NCBI GenBank assembly: GCA_019279435.1
Contig: JAAALK010000287.1
Coordinates: 85,455,532-85,519,531 of the forward strand
Direction of reading: 5' to 3'
DNA from: Zizania palustris
Taxonomy: Eukaryota; Streptophyta; Magnoliopsida; Poales; Poaceae
DNA: 64,000 nucleotides
Each line of letters begins with the position of its first letter. Position 1 is the first letter of the stretch. Below the pieces are notes generated by a model. It ran no database searches. It saw only the letters and a program-made list of their open reading frames with translations, and had not been told where the DNA came from. Of the stretch, positions 22,132-33,392 are shown one piece after another. The translations under genes and the position numbers were made by a program.

Positions 22132-23311
22132 TGTAGGACTGAGAGTAGCGACTAGAGGGGGGTGAATGGCCGCCTAAGAAATTCTTTCGAATCAATGGCC
22201 TTCTCCCATCACCCAATGCACCTCAAGAGATAACCAGCAGAAGAAAAACAAATCTTAGAAAACAAAAATAATCTAGCCCAAAAATGACCGATGTCCTAAA
22301 CAAAAAGACAACATCAAAGTGTTTAAAAAGGAAGACTAAAATAGGTCATAGTGCAAATGTGATCTACACAAAAACTTTCACCAAATCACAGACGATCCAT
22401 CAAAAGAATGAAGAATATCCACAATTTATAGGCATTTCATCAAGTATGAGCAACGCAGTATTTAACGCTTTTATTCTAAACAAAATAAAAGAAGTAAATA
22501 GAATGTGCTCAGATATATATCAGTGAATATTCAGAATAAACAAGTTGTAGATGCACGTGGATCGAGAAAATAATTACTGTTTGATTGGTTGTCTCCTGTT
22601 GGTGCGTTCTTCTAAACACCTAGCATGCATAGTACACCGTGTGCCGAACTCAGCCGCAGTGCCTTGCACCTCCGATCCGCATGAGCACCAAATGCCCACT
22701 TCGTAGAAAAACCACCGCCACATGGTCCTGCGCCTGTACTCCAAACGGCAGCAGCTCATGTTGCAAGGCGTCCGCTCTGCTTCCCAGCTCTTAGCGACGC
22801 ATCCTAGAACAAACCACACAGAATGATGGCAGGATTCTGTCGTTGCTCAGCCGCCTCGCTCACACAGTAGTTGTGTGCGCTGCAACGCAGTACCGCCAGT
22901 GCCTCACTGAGAACGAAGAAAACAGGTGCTGGTTTCAAAGCGGCGGAAAGAATAGGTGCACACAAAAAAAATTCGGTGGAGACGAAGGGGAATAAAGTGT
23001 GAACTCTGATTTTTGCATTAAAGTGAGTTACTAAAACCCTAGGTGGTACAAGCCCATTATATAGGCAGTTCAAAAAAATGTAAAAGACACATCTACCCCT
23101 AGGGTAAATTACATACCGATGCAAAAATAAAAATACGGGCCCAATGGGCAAAATAGTAAAATCCTATCTGCAGATAACTTGTCCTGACACGGAGCTTTCA
23201 TAGTAGCTACGGCTTCACTTTAGTACTATCGGATCTTCGATGGGCGGTCTAGATAGATGCGTCAATTTTTCTCTTTGACTTTCATGGACAATCACTCATC
23301 ACTTCTGGAGC
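22132..23311 (-). mobile_element. 5' LTR of copia E
   Basis: The minus-strand end CCTACA at 22132 is next to the PBS. The outer part (23161-23311) matches the copia B LTR: GTGATGAGTGATTGTC against GTGATGAGTCATTGTC, and a GAAGCCGTAG stretch. The outer start is read as TGCCTCTTGGCTCC at about 23311. It abuts a fragment of another copia RT. A TATA-like GCCTATATAATGGG lies at about 23052-23065 on the minus strand. ORFs inside (22574-22819, 22804-23151) are not genes. Confidence 0.75.
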
Positions 23312-23395
23312 CAAGAGGCAGAGTAAACAGGGTTTTGTCAGCAGAGCCCATTTTGTAGCCATGCTCAAGTAGAAAAAACCTAAGTCGGTCATACC
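23312..23395 (-). pseudogene. Copia G reverse transcriptase scrap
   Basis: Only 28 codons remain, RYDRLRFFLLEHGYKMGS followed by ADKTLFTL. They correspond to the AWYDRLKxFLxxxGFxMGSxDKTLF segment of copia RT. It is bounded on the left by the LTR of copia E and on the right by the LTR of copia F. Whether it is an older target of both insertions or filler DNA at a recombination joint cannot be told here. Confidence 0.75.
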
Positions 23396-24228
23396 TATTG
23401 GGGAATGGGGAAGCTACGCTAGCCGATAATTTAAAAAATTTCACCCCAAAGCGAGACGCGCTTGGTGCAGCAGACAAAGATGTTAGGGAAGCGCATCCTC
23501 GCTTATCCTCACCTCACTCTGACTGTTCCCCGGCGATCCAATCGATGAAGATGGTAGCGTCCACGTGAAGAAGACGATGAGCATCACTATTCAAGCAACG
23601 CGTCTACAGAGTCCACACATACAAGGATGAGATCATTCACACGACGACATGCTAGCACCGCTCATGAGAAATGGGAGATATCTCAATCTCAACTCTTGAG
23701 ATCAAGAAAGGGAGAGGAGGAGTTCATGGTGGCTAGGGTTTAGATCTGATCTAAACTATCAATTACTTTATTTTTAAGACCTCCTCCTCCACTCTTTATA
23801 TAGAGGTGAGAGCCCTCGCCTCAACATTTCAAGACCCAACAAATTCAATCTGTTACACACACCTCGGATCTTCCGATCCTCGGATTGGAACTTCCGATGA
23901 GGGCACTTGGTTCGCAATTCTAGGAATTATTGGAACTTCTTATACCACTATCAGAACTTCCGATCAGTGCTATTTCTCAAAATACGCGTCAGAATTTCTA
24001 GTTCAACTCTCTGCCTCTAAAGTAGAAAATATCAGAACTTCCGATACCATATTAGAACATCCGATTTGAGCTCTCTATTTCGTAAACAATAAATTATTAG
24101 AACTTTCCATACCATATCGGGACTTCCGATTTGAGCTCTTTGTTTCCAACTCAGAAAATAATCGGAACTCCAGATTCCAAATTGGAACATCCGAACCAAT
24201 CAGAATTTTCTTGGACACTATTCCTTCT
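23396..24228 (-). mobile_element. 3' LTR of copia F
   Basis: On the minus strand, a polypurine tract CAAGTGGGAGAT (24241-24230) is followed by the LTR, degraded at its first bases. The LTR ends at 23396 with CCCCATTCCCCAATA, close to the common copia end CCCCAACA. A TATA box (CTATATAAAG, minus strand) is near 23795. The U3 part (23865-24200) has many copies of a GAACTTCCGAT-like word. The length of about 833 bp is within the range for copia LTRs. Confidence 0.65.
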
Positions 24229-25155
24229 ATCTCCCACTTGCACAAGAAAAAATTCTTTGCAATTTTGTTAATCGATACCCTTACGTGTGTGACCCAATAG
24301 GTTCATACACCAACGGTTGTTCAATGGAAACCCTTTCCAACTCACTAATCAATAGCGGTACCTAGCAGCACATATTGACCCCTGAAAGCATACAAAAACA
24401 AATTTTCACTGAACCTTGATATACGCATGCACCAGTCCCATTACCACACAACATCAGTCAAGCTCAAGTAGAGATTCATGCCACCCTTGTTAGACATTTC
24501 GACATTTCACTCGATCAAGTAGTAGATTAAAATCATGACTAACTCTTTAGTCATAGTGGCATGGCCATGCACTTTTCCAATCCGATTACATCGAGGGGTC
24601 TAGAGACGTCTCTCCCGTTATTAGGAGGGGTAAATTCCATATTGACCGCTCACATCCCATGACATAATTTACGACGCATATGACTACCCTGTTACGGAAT
24701 AGTGTTAGGAACCATCTAAGTGTGTCCCTACATATTTTGGTATCAAATGATGATCTCAGGTCTAAGGACTCTACAGGTACACCATTTGAGATGACATCTG
24801 ATGGCACATTACAATAAAAACCCAGTAGTATCTCAAGTGGGTCTATCCAACACCATGTTCTCCAACATGTGTCCACATCACTAATTTGACATCTTTATGT
24901 CTATGATATGTGAAATGTTATTATCAATCAGTCGGATGTGCTAATCTATGTATCATCACTATCCACATGATAACAAGATCAGGGATCCTTCTGAACAATA
25001 TCGTTATAAAAAACATAGTCTCACATAACAAGTCACCAACACATTAATTAAATTTAAATGACAATTATTCAAGGAACAAGATAACAATTATCCTCTTACA
25101 TTAGCATAGACACTATTAACATCTTCCACACACACATCACTCACTCACGCAAGTA
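24229..25155 (-). other. Copia F polypurine tract and 3' UTR
   Basis: This stretch of 930 bp lies between the RNase H stop (25156-25158) and the LTR. The polypurine tract on the minus strand at 24241-24230 primes plus-strand synthesis. I see no reading frame with a recognisable product in the rest. Confidence 0.6.
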
Positions 25156-25782
25156 TCAAATACCCATGGTGCTCAGGTGCGCCTCATGCTTGGGCTGTGG
25201 AACAGGTTTTATCAATGGATCTGCTATGTTCAAATCCATGTAAACCTTGCAAATCTTCACATCACCTCTCTCTATGATCTCGCGGATCGGGTGATATTGC
25301 CGAAGTATATGTTTGGACTTCTACTGTGGCCTTGGACCCTTGGCTTGCGCAATGGCACCACTATTATCACAATAGAGGTCCACTGGATTGGACGCACTAG
25401 GAATAACACCCAACACAGAAACAAAATTTCTGATCCAAACAACCTCATTTGCTGCTTCTGAAGATGCAATATACTCAACTTATGTTATAGAATCGGCCAC
25501 CATCTCTTTCTTAGAACTCTTCCAACTCACTGCGCCTCCATTGAGTAAGAACACAAAACCAGATTGCGATCAAGAATAATCTTTATCGGTCAGAAAGCTA
25601 GCATCAGTGTAACCACTTACAACGAGATCCTCTTCACCACCGTAAACAGGAACATTTTCTCAGTCCTTCTCATGTACTTGAGAATACTTTTTATAATAGC
25701 CCAATGAATTTCACCTGGTTTGATTGGTACCTCCTCGTAAAACTTAGAGCATATGAAACATCTGGGCGTGTACATATTATGG
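25156..25782 (-). pseudogene. Copia F RNase H and end of RT
   Basis: Minus strand, right to left: EIHWAIIKSILKYMRRTEK, then GYTDASFLTDKDYS, SGFVFLLNGGAVSWKSSKK, MVADSITEVEYIASSEAAN, CDNSGAIAQAKGPRS, and NIADPLIKPVPQPKHEAH before the stop. The Asp, Glu and Asp residues of RNase H are visible in YTDAS, EVEYIA and YCDNS. One in-frame TAA/TAG and several frame changes are present. The lineage differs from A, B and E. At 25782 it is cut by the solo gypsy LTR, and the upstream RT resumes at 27170. Confidence 0.82.
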
Positions 25783-27169
25783 TGTTGACACGAAAATGTG
25801 CCCCTGCTCATTGGCCAGTTCGACGATCCAAAAGCATGTGTATACTTAGTGATGAGCCTAAGCGTAACACAACATTAACGTCGCATTATGACTACCCTTA
25901 ATAGTGGCAAGGGGAGTGGAGTCGCTAGGTAATCAGATCACAAAGAAATAATCCAATTAGCCAAAATGTATAGATGAAATAATCAAATCATCTGAATGGA
26001 GCCAGATTGGTTCGGAGTATACCGTTCGAAGGGTCACCAAAGGGGGACTTCGGTGTTTGGTGCGAAGGGTGTGCCCAAGGTAGCTTTTGGCGTTCGGATC
26101 GATCTGGCCAAATACAGACTCCAAACAGATCACGACGCGAAATCGCCTTCGAAAGAGGGTTCGGTGCGAAGCCTTTGACACAAAAAAATCCAACGCGGGG
26201 CGCCGATGCAACGTAGTCCGATGCGAAGCGTTGGCGTGACGATGTTCAATGCGAAGCATTCTGGCATGATTCTGGTGCAAAGCAACTCCGATGCGAAGTG
26301 GCTACGGTGCGTGGGATTTGGCCAGACCGACAACAGCGTGACGAATCCGGCACAGACGGACGAAGTGAGGACTCGCCGAAGGGTACTCTAGCAGCCTCCA
26401 AAACCAGCTTCCTAGCTCTGAAAACCTTCAGTTAAAGGGCTCCGAACGTGAAACCTCCAGCAAAACAAAGATCAAGTGTCAATTTAGCCTGGAGACCGAA
26501 TTACCAAGTGTTGAAGTATACAAACGAAGGTAGCAATCTGTTACGTAGATTAATAGATGGTTGACAAGCGAGCCAACATGGTGATAGCAATCTATTAAGT
26601 AGATTAACAGATGATTCATAGGCAAACCAAGAAGGCTTACCACTATTACGTCGTGGCCGACGGAGGGCTTCCAGCGCAAACCCACGAAGGTGTACTAATC
26701 TAATGCGGAAAGTAAAGAAATCAAAGGTACGGTTCAAACTAGGGTTTGAAGAGTTGATCTGTGTGGGGGGGTCGTATGAACCGGCCTCCCCTGTATTTAT
26801 AGGTGCTAGTCTTCTTATATCTAACTTTAATCTGATAAGATTCGGCCTAATCAAGATTAGTGATAAAAACAAACATGAATCTGTATCAGAATCCTATCTG
26901 AAGCCTACCGGAAGTGGGCCTTCGATAGGCCCACCAAAGGGTGCTCCTCGGGCCAAGCTTCAGCGAAGCAGGATGCCGGAGGGCCTTCGGGCCGAAGACA
27001 GCCTACGAAGCAGGCCGCTAAAAGGCCCCTGAGGCCCCATGCAGGTGGGCCTCCGGTGCTATAGGGCTTCGGCCTAAACCAGGACTTGTATATTTCTGGC
27101 CCAAAATTACCAAAATTGATATTTTGAAAATTTCGACCATTAATGCCATTTTTTGCTATCAACATATGG
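25778..27169 (-). mobile_element. Solo gypsy LTR (H family) with TSD tatgg
   Basis: The LTR (25783-27164, 1,382 bp) runs TGTTGACACG to GCTATCAACA on the plus strand. The 5-bp word tatgg is found at both 25778-25782 and 27165-27169. It is related to the 3' LTR of gypsy H (42495-43539), which fixes its orientation as minus. It carries a 54-bp tandem duplication (26532-26639) and many GATGCGAAG words. It sits in copia F between RT and RNase H. ORFs within it have no gene features. Confidence 0.92.
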
Positions 27170-27295
27170 CATGCATGATGGACCCGATCACGGAGGCATA
27201 CGGGATCATACTCATTTTCTCTAGCTCATTAGGTGTCGCAGCATACTAAGTCATATAAAGAGAAATACCATGTGACATTTGCAGAAATCCCTTCC
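27170..27295 (-). pseudogene. Copia F reverse transcriptase C-terminal fragment
   Basis: The minus strand reads NELEKMSMIPYASVIGSIMHA, given in parts as LEKMSMIPYAS and VIGSIMHA. This is the conserved copia segment ExExMxxIPYASAVGSIMYAM just before the RNase H connection. It continues across the solo LTR at 25782. Its upstream part is cut at 27296 by the LTR of gypsy D. Confidence 0.82.
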
Positions 27296-27818
27296 TGTTG
27301 GCGCAAAATATAACACTAACAGGTTTAGTAAACTTGAAAGACTAACAAAAGAAGTGTTTGCTTATGTGGACAATTCCAAGCCTCCGAATTGGATAAGAGT
27401 TTGACATAGTTTGAAGTGTATATTGAATATGTTAGTATTTGATACCCCTTACAGAGCGAAGAGGGGTATTTATAGACAAGATACATTAGCAAAAGACTCC
27501 TTTACCGTCTAACTTCAACTGACTTAGAAGATACTATTTAATATTCTTCGTAGGGTTAAAAGGGTAAAAGACTAAATCAACAGTGAGAAAGTAATTCTTT
27601 TGTCCTTGCTGGCAGCCCCTTTGGGTAAAGAGGCTCTGGGATTCATTGTCACGCCAAAGCCTTCATGGAAGCTTTTATCATAGAAGGATCCAAATGCAGC
27701 GAAGCCCTGATACTTTAGGACCTTCGGAGATCAAAGCTTCTGATTTCATTTTGTCTTCTAACAACGTTGATGTAGAGGTTTTGTCATGATATGGAGGATG
27801 AAATATTTTCCCCTAATA
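27296..27818 (-). mobile_element. 3' LTR of gypsy D (Tat-like)
   Basis: On the plus strand the LTR runs TGTTGGCGCAAAAT to CCCCTAATA, 523 bp. The minus-strand start TATTAGGGG is probably a mutated TGTTGGGG. The TATA box TCTATAAATACC (minus) is at about 27467-27478. It matches the partial LTR of gypsy C. A purine-rich tract (CGAGGGCCTAC, minus strand) lies just right of it. Element D therefore lies to the right and this is its 3' LTR. It interrupts copia F RT. Confidence 0.78.
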
Positions 27819-28192
27819 GTAGGCCCTCGAATACTTCTCTCCGAATTGCCTGTGCAGTGAAAAGGGCAGTATATGGAAGAAATAATGTCCTTACAACCAT
27901 TAGTAATAATGTCTTCGGGGATAAGAAATCTCCGGAACCGAAATCTATTCGGAGGTGTCCAAGGAGGTGGCTTCATATTCGAAGTTTCTTCGGAGCCAAA
28001 CTAGGCGAAAGTTCTCATAGTCGTTAGACCCAAATTAGAGTCATTACACTCTAAGAAGGCTAATGGTCGCACGATCTCACAGCGGTTGCAAGTCTTCACT
28101 GTGATGGCCCTGCATGTCATAAGGACGTTGAAACCGAAATAGAGCAACCCAAACATTGCTTTGTAACGTACAACACAAGGGACTTCATGTGT
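27819..28192 (-). other. Gypsy D 3' UTR next to the LTR
   Basis: No coding frame is recognised. The stretch contains the polypurine-like tract and leads into the antisense gene, whose presumed promoter begins at 28193. Confidence 0.5.
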
Positions 28193-28200
28193 TATAAAAG
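28193..28200 (+). promoter_or_regulatory. TATA box for the antisense gene of gypsy D
   Basis: TATAAAAG lies on the plus strand about 165 bp before the first in-frame ATG (28359) of the antisense gene and points the opposite way to element D. A CAAC/CAAT-like stretch lies about 20-45 bp upstream. The spacing suits a Pol II promoter, but there is no direct evidence of transcription. Confidence 0.5.
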
Positions 28201-28358
28201 GGAGGAGAATAGTGATTTTTAGTCAAATTACCGACTGTTGTGTAGACTTTCTTTTCTCCTTCCCGAGCGCCCATTTCCAATCTTTCTAGCTTCCTCCAAT
28301 GTGAAAACTAGCTCCAAAGTTTGAGCTCCAGCCTCGGCTTTGGCCCGCCAGCAAGCCA

Positions 28359-31135
28359 TGGTGGTGATGACAGTGGCGGTGGGGCCTTCGGAGAACCCTC
28401 GGCCCACTGGCCCTTGTGATCTCTGGCCAACATCCACCACGTATACGGATCAGTCGTATAGCTTGGGGTGTTGATCTACTCAAAGAAGACGATAGCCGAG
28501 GCGGTGGACTGGAAGCTGGTGTCCAGAGTGAAAGTTTGATTCCCGGAAAAGAGATTATTCCGGTACCGCAAGCGGGAGAAGTCGTGGTGTTTGAATCCTT
28601 CTTCAAAGCTGGACTCGGGCTCCCTACCGTGGACTTCTTGACGGAGGTATTGGATCTATTCCATGTAAAACTTCCTCAAATTTCCCAGAATGCCATCGCT
28701 CGCTTGGCCATTTTCGAATGGGCCTTGCGGGTTGAAGGGTCTGCGGGGAGAGCGGAGATCTTCGCTGATTTCCACAATTCTTCATGCCAGCCGAAGACAT
28801 ACACTAGACCCGGAGGGGAGAAGATGGTGGTGTCATTCGGAAGCATAAACTTCCAACTTCTGGATGAATTCCAAGACCGGTTTCCATGAAGGCCATCAAT
28901 GACTGGTGCTATTCAGAATGGATCATCCGCTGGTTCTATGCAGAGGTGGGCATGACCTCTGCCTTGGCAGGGCCCCTGGAGGAGATCATGTACTAGAGGG
29001 AGCCGGAGATCAGCCCTGATCCAAGCCAGCTTCAGGTACGTTCAGCTTGCTATACTCCATGAGTCGACGCATGAGTATGCGCGACTTAGCGGAGGAATTC
29101 ATTGCCCTCCGAATTCTTCCCCTGATGGCCAACTGGCCAATCCACTTTGAAGAGAACCCGGAGTGGGGAGTTCAAGAAATCCCTTCGAACTCCGCTGGTA
29201 GACTTCCTACATATCCTTCATCAAGATGTTTCGTACACATATATTGATTTAATTTCATTGAATTAATTAGATGATAGCTTATCTTTCAGCTCTGAGGATG
29301 ACTTTGACTCTGTAGCAAATTTTCCGAGCCACGGAGAAAGTTCTTGGAGCCCCTGCGCTCGTGGAGAAAGAGAGGAGGGTAAAGCTGGTCAGAAACTAGG
29401 AGCCATTTAACCGAGTATGGATTGTACTAGGAGTCGAGACCCCAAACCTTCCTGACTGGTCCGCAACAGATCCGGCACCGAGGAAGAGGAAAGCTGAGGC
29501 TGGGACTTCCGGCCCAGTGAAGACACCAATGAAGAAGGTAACCTGCAAGCCGAAGTCTCGTACCACTTCGAAATCTCCTATTTCATCGCCAGTGCAGTCC
29601 AAAGAAGAAGATGACTAAGACATGCAGATGGCGGAGGATTTCAAAGATCTACTTGCGGGGGACGATGAAGAGGGGTCTCGGATGGAAACCGAGACCTTTA
29701 TTTGAGACGGCGCGGGGGTGGCACCAAACAAAGAAGGGAGCGAGCCTGGGTAGGTGGATGCTGAAGTTACTCCATCAGGCCTGATGGACATCCCAGTTTG
29801 TGACCAAGGCAGAGTTGAGGCCAAAAGGTTTCATACCCTGAAAATGGAGGCCCCAGCTCTAGACGAAGTGGTGGTTGCTACAGCCGAGGAAACTCCAACA
29901 ACTATTGCTTCTGTTCAATCTCCGAAGTCTGATGAAGACTTTACTCAGATGTTCGAGCATCCGAGCAGTCCTGTGCTCATCCGACAACAAGGTGGTAGAG
30001 GTACATCATTACCTTCCAAAGCTTGTTTCACTTTCTTTTATCTACAACATTTAAATAATGGTATATACCTTTGAGTTTGCAGAATCAGCTCCTGTGGAGG
30101 TGGCTCTAGCTAAGGAGGTGGTTCCGTATCTAAAGACAGCTTCGGCATCATTGACAGCTTCTGCGCACGAGACAGCTCCGACACGGGAGATGGCTCCAAA
30201 GCAAGCGGTGGCTCCTAGAAAGGGAAAAGGTAAATCATGGCCGATGCCTGCTCCTGCAGCAGGGTTGACTCTATCCGAGTCAACTGACGGAGGCTAGTCG
30301 ACAGAAGCTTTGAAGGATGCTTCTCTTCATTCTGGACCCTCTCCCATCGACGACGACTAGAGTTCCTTGACAAGGCACTCCCTTCTGGCCCCTTTTCTTG
30401 AAACGAGGACAAGGGTATGGCCTCTGATAGAGCCTCTAGCTTGGGCTAGTCGAGAAGTGGGGGAGACCGAACTGGTCTCCGTAATAAGTGAGGCCGAATG
30501 GTCGGAGCAAGATGCCGCTCTTGAATGGGCTGCCTACCAAGTACAGTGCACCTACAAAAGTTAATTTATCTAAAGGACATACCATACTCACCTCGCTCTT
30601 CTTTTTCTTTTGTCAGCACGTTGTTCTAGCTCGTGCGGCTCCTGTTTCTAATGAGCATGAATGTAATTGGCTCAAAGAGAAGGTGATAGCTCTCCAAGAG
30701 AACCTTGCTGACTCCGAGAGCCGAGCCTCAAGCTTGGAGGAGATAGTTCATGCAGATCAAAGCGTGAAGGCAAAGCTGGAAGCCGCAAATGAAGTGATTT
30801 TGGTTGAGCGGGTGGTGCTCCGAACCGAAGTCAAAAGGATTCGAGAGGAGCAAGCAACCTCTAGAGTTGAAGCTGGAAGGTTTTGGAAAGAGCGGTAATA
30901 TTCGGCCGACGACATAAGGCGACTACTTGGGCAGAAGACTATCCTTATGACGAAGACAGCCGAGCTCACCACTTTGATCCGTGAGATGCGGCACTCATCT
31001 GAGGCCATGGTTGCGGAGAAGACAAAGTGTCAAAGTGTGGTCTCTAAGACCATGCAAGTCCTTCGGGGCATCTTGGAATACTTCAGGATGGCTGTGAAAT
31101 CAAGAGAGGTCGCACTGTGGTTTCTGTCTTTATGA
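28359..31135 (+). pseudogene. Antisense gene (aORF) of Tat-like gypsy D, intron-bearing
   Basis: The first part (28359-28475) encodes RPTGPCDLWPTSTTYT and shifts frame at about 28472. The next part (28470-28889) has FESFFKAGLGLPTVDFLTEV and LDLFHVKLPQISQNAIARLA, then FEWAL and FGSINFQL. This matches my knowledge of the Transposase_28 (putative gypsy transposon) domain. After a frameshift it gives INDWCYSEWIIRWFYAE. Probable introns are CAG/GTACGT at 29033 to TTTCAG at 29290, about 29999 to TTTGCAG at 30082, and one ending TTTTGTCAG at 30617. The last exons (30618-31110) form a coiled-coil with KEKVIALQENLADSESRAS. Such genes lie antisense in the 3' region of Tat elements. Function unknown. 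Stops at 28474, 28995, 29617, 29703 and 30296 make this copy non-functional. Confidence 0.62.
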
Positions 31136-31294
31136 TGAGTGATTGACAAGGATGAGTGATCTGGTGAATGAGTGAGTGATGGTTTGATTGCATCGATGGG
31201 ACCGATGTGTGGTTATGGAGAGTGGATGCTGAGGGGATCGGTGTGCATTGCATTTTGTGTTTTGGCTTATCTTATGTGTGTAGGGTGTAGATGC
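31136..31294. other. Short unassigned stretch before copia B
   Basis: This 159-bp stretch is rich in TGAGTGATG-like words. It probably belongs to gypsy D or its antisense gene (final intron or UTR), but I see nothing diagnostic. It forms the left flank of copia B. Confidence 0.4.
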
Positions 31295-33327
31295 TGAGGA
31301 GCCATGGTGAAGAGTATGGGCCTCATGGCTCTATATGTGATGAGTCATTGTCAACGGAAGTCAAAGAGGACCTAAGAGAAGTGAAGACCTGATGTGTCTG
31401 GGCCGCATGTGACTCAATTACACGAGCAGCGAGCGATTGTCGGGCAGAGGGGGCCGCGATGTCGGGCTGGCCCAATCCGGGTACATGGGTTAGGAGCAGC
31501 AGAGGATCCACTGGGCTGTTGATTAGTATTGACTCAGGTACACGGGCGGTGAGCGATTGTCGGGCTGAGAGAGTTGCGGAATCGGGCCGGCCCAATCAGG
31601 GTACCTAGTGCAAAGTCGGTGGACGCTTTTTCAGTTTCGGCGCAAAACTGACGACCGCTGATCTCGGATCTGACCGTTCTGAGGTGAAGCCGTAGTCGCT
31701 ACGAAAGCTCCACTTCAGGATAAGTCATCTATAATTACGAGTTTACTATTTTGTCCTTAGGCCCATAGTCAGTCAGTCGAGTCTGTAAAAATATTCTAAG
31801 GACAGTTTGGTCTTTTCCATTTTATTTCAGCATTTGTACAAACCCTAAGGGTCTTTTGGTATTTTCCTAGGCTATTGGGCTGCCTATAAATAGGGCCCCA
31901 ATCCCTAGGGTTATGGTTACCTTTTCTGAAATCATTTTACTAATCAAAAAGATTGGGTCATTCCCATTGTTCCTTCTGTTTGCGCCGCCGGTGAGAGTTT
32001 TATTCGTTTTGCTCTGAAATTGATGCCGATGTTCATCAATCTGCTTATCTGATTCTTTGAGAGAATGTTCTCCAGGTGTTTAGCCTTCTTTTCTCAGTCA
32101 TCTTTTGCCTGGTTCAGGAGCAGTTTTTAATCCTCAGAGTTTTTTTATTCTCCAGCTACGTCTATTTCCTTGTTTCTCGGTAGCTAGGCCTGCGGTGACA
32201 TAGGCTAGCCGGCAGGCTAGTAATAGCCTCTTGTTGCAGCAGCACTGTTGTGCAATATTTGAAGTGTTTGCACGGAATCAGCAGTATTCGCTAATTAATC
32301 ATCATTCTCGATTTTCGTGTTCTTTTTAGTCTCTGATAAGCGCTGGTTCAGTTCCTATACAACAGAGCTATGGTTTATTTTCTGCTTAACACGAGTACTA
32401 CTTTAGCATTGAATGCAGTTTTTGTCTCCTGCCTACTTGAGGCTCAGCAGCCTACTTCTTAGGACAGCCGAGTCTAGAAGGCTAGCTTTGCTCAGGAACA
32501 TTATTGCGTTGCTGTTGTTAGATGTAGCATGAGGACAGGTTTTCTTTTCTTTCTAGCCTGTGGAATAGGCTGCGGTAGCTGTCTGTCATCTGGCTATTCA
32601 TTGCAAAGTCTGTAGTCTATTTTTTGTGTGGGCTTGAGCGAAGGTCGCAGTGAAAGGAGTCAGTTTGCTTTCGGAGTTTTTGGTAGTGAGTTCTCTGCAG
32701 CCCGAATGGTTCGTCTTCGTCCTTCGAAGAACCCTTCGGCTCGTTGGATACTTCAAAGCCGAAGTCCTCTTCGAAGCGAGCACGGACAAGCTTTGGTCAG
32801 GGATGCACTAAAAGGCTCTCAAGTCCATGCTTCACTGAGTTGTTGGCTTCGCCCGAAGTGTGTTGCGGAGGTAGCTTCGAAGCTACGGTCATCAGGCCAC
32901 ATTTTTATAAGTGTGTGCATGTGGTGGACTTCGGAGCTAAGTTCTGACTTCATTGGAAATCGACGGGCTTCACACGAAGGGTTTGAACAGGCTTCGATAA
33001 GTATCGAACTGGAGACAAATTTTGAACAGTAAAACATTCATCTCTTTTTATGTGCACTCAAGTTAATTGCCTGTGATGCTCTACTTTCATGAAGCTTGAA
33101 ATAACCATGTTTTAAATGTTCTGTTAACTTGCCTTCGAACACTGTGTTGGTGTCTTCTTGCTTAGGACACCGGTTGTTGTTAGGCTAGATTATTTTCTTG
33201 GTTTACATCTGCTAGCTTCAACTGGTTGTTAGTCGAGGTGCGTTGGGTGTTGGGAAAAGGCCATTGATTCGCAAGAATTTTTTAGGCGCCCATTCACCCC
33301 CCTCTGGTCGCTACTTTTGGTCCTACA
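31295..33327 (+). mobile_element. 5' LTR of copia B
   Basis: This 2,033-bp LTR starts TGAGGAGCCATGG and ends GGTCCTACA. A TATA box CTATAAATAG lies at 31884-31893. Two direct repeats of about 115 bp (near 31410 and 31530) carry ACACG-GCGAGCGATTGTCGGG. The 3' half is rich in CTTCG/CGAAG words (32640-33010). It is followed after two bases by the PBS. Confidence 0.88.
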
Positions 33328-33329
33328 AG

Positions 33330-33341
33330 TGGTATCAGAGC
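33330..33341 (+). promoter_or_regulatory. Primer binding site of copia B
   Basis: TGGTATCAGAGC is the complement of the initiator tRNA-Met 3' end, two bases after the LTR. Confidence 0.95.
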
Positions 33342-33392
33342 CTGGTTAGGGTTTTTCTATGCCTTAACCGGTTCTAAACCCAGGTAGTGATC

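Larger units (their letters stand above)
17139..23311 (-). mobile_element. Ty1/copia element E (SIRE/Maximus-like), minus strand
   Basis: It is a relative of A and B in the opposite direction, with 5' LTR (22132-23311), PBS, gag, protease, integrase and the first part of RT. It is cut at 17138 by the LTR of gypsy C in the middle of RT, in the stretch QAPRAWYYRLKQFL. RNase H and the 3' LTR are therefore absent from this window. Many in-frame stops and a lost gag start codon show long decay. It is older than C, since C inserted into it. Confidence 0.87.

Noticed and set aside
22574..23151. Frames of 81 and 115 codons, minus strand
   Set aside because: They lie within the 5' LTR of copia E and have no domain.
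26703..27165. Frames of 60-123 codons on both strands
   Set aside because: They lie inside the solo gypsy LTR bounded by TSD tatgg and are not coding.
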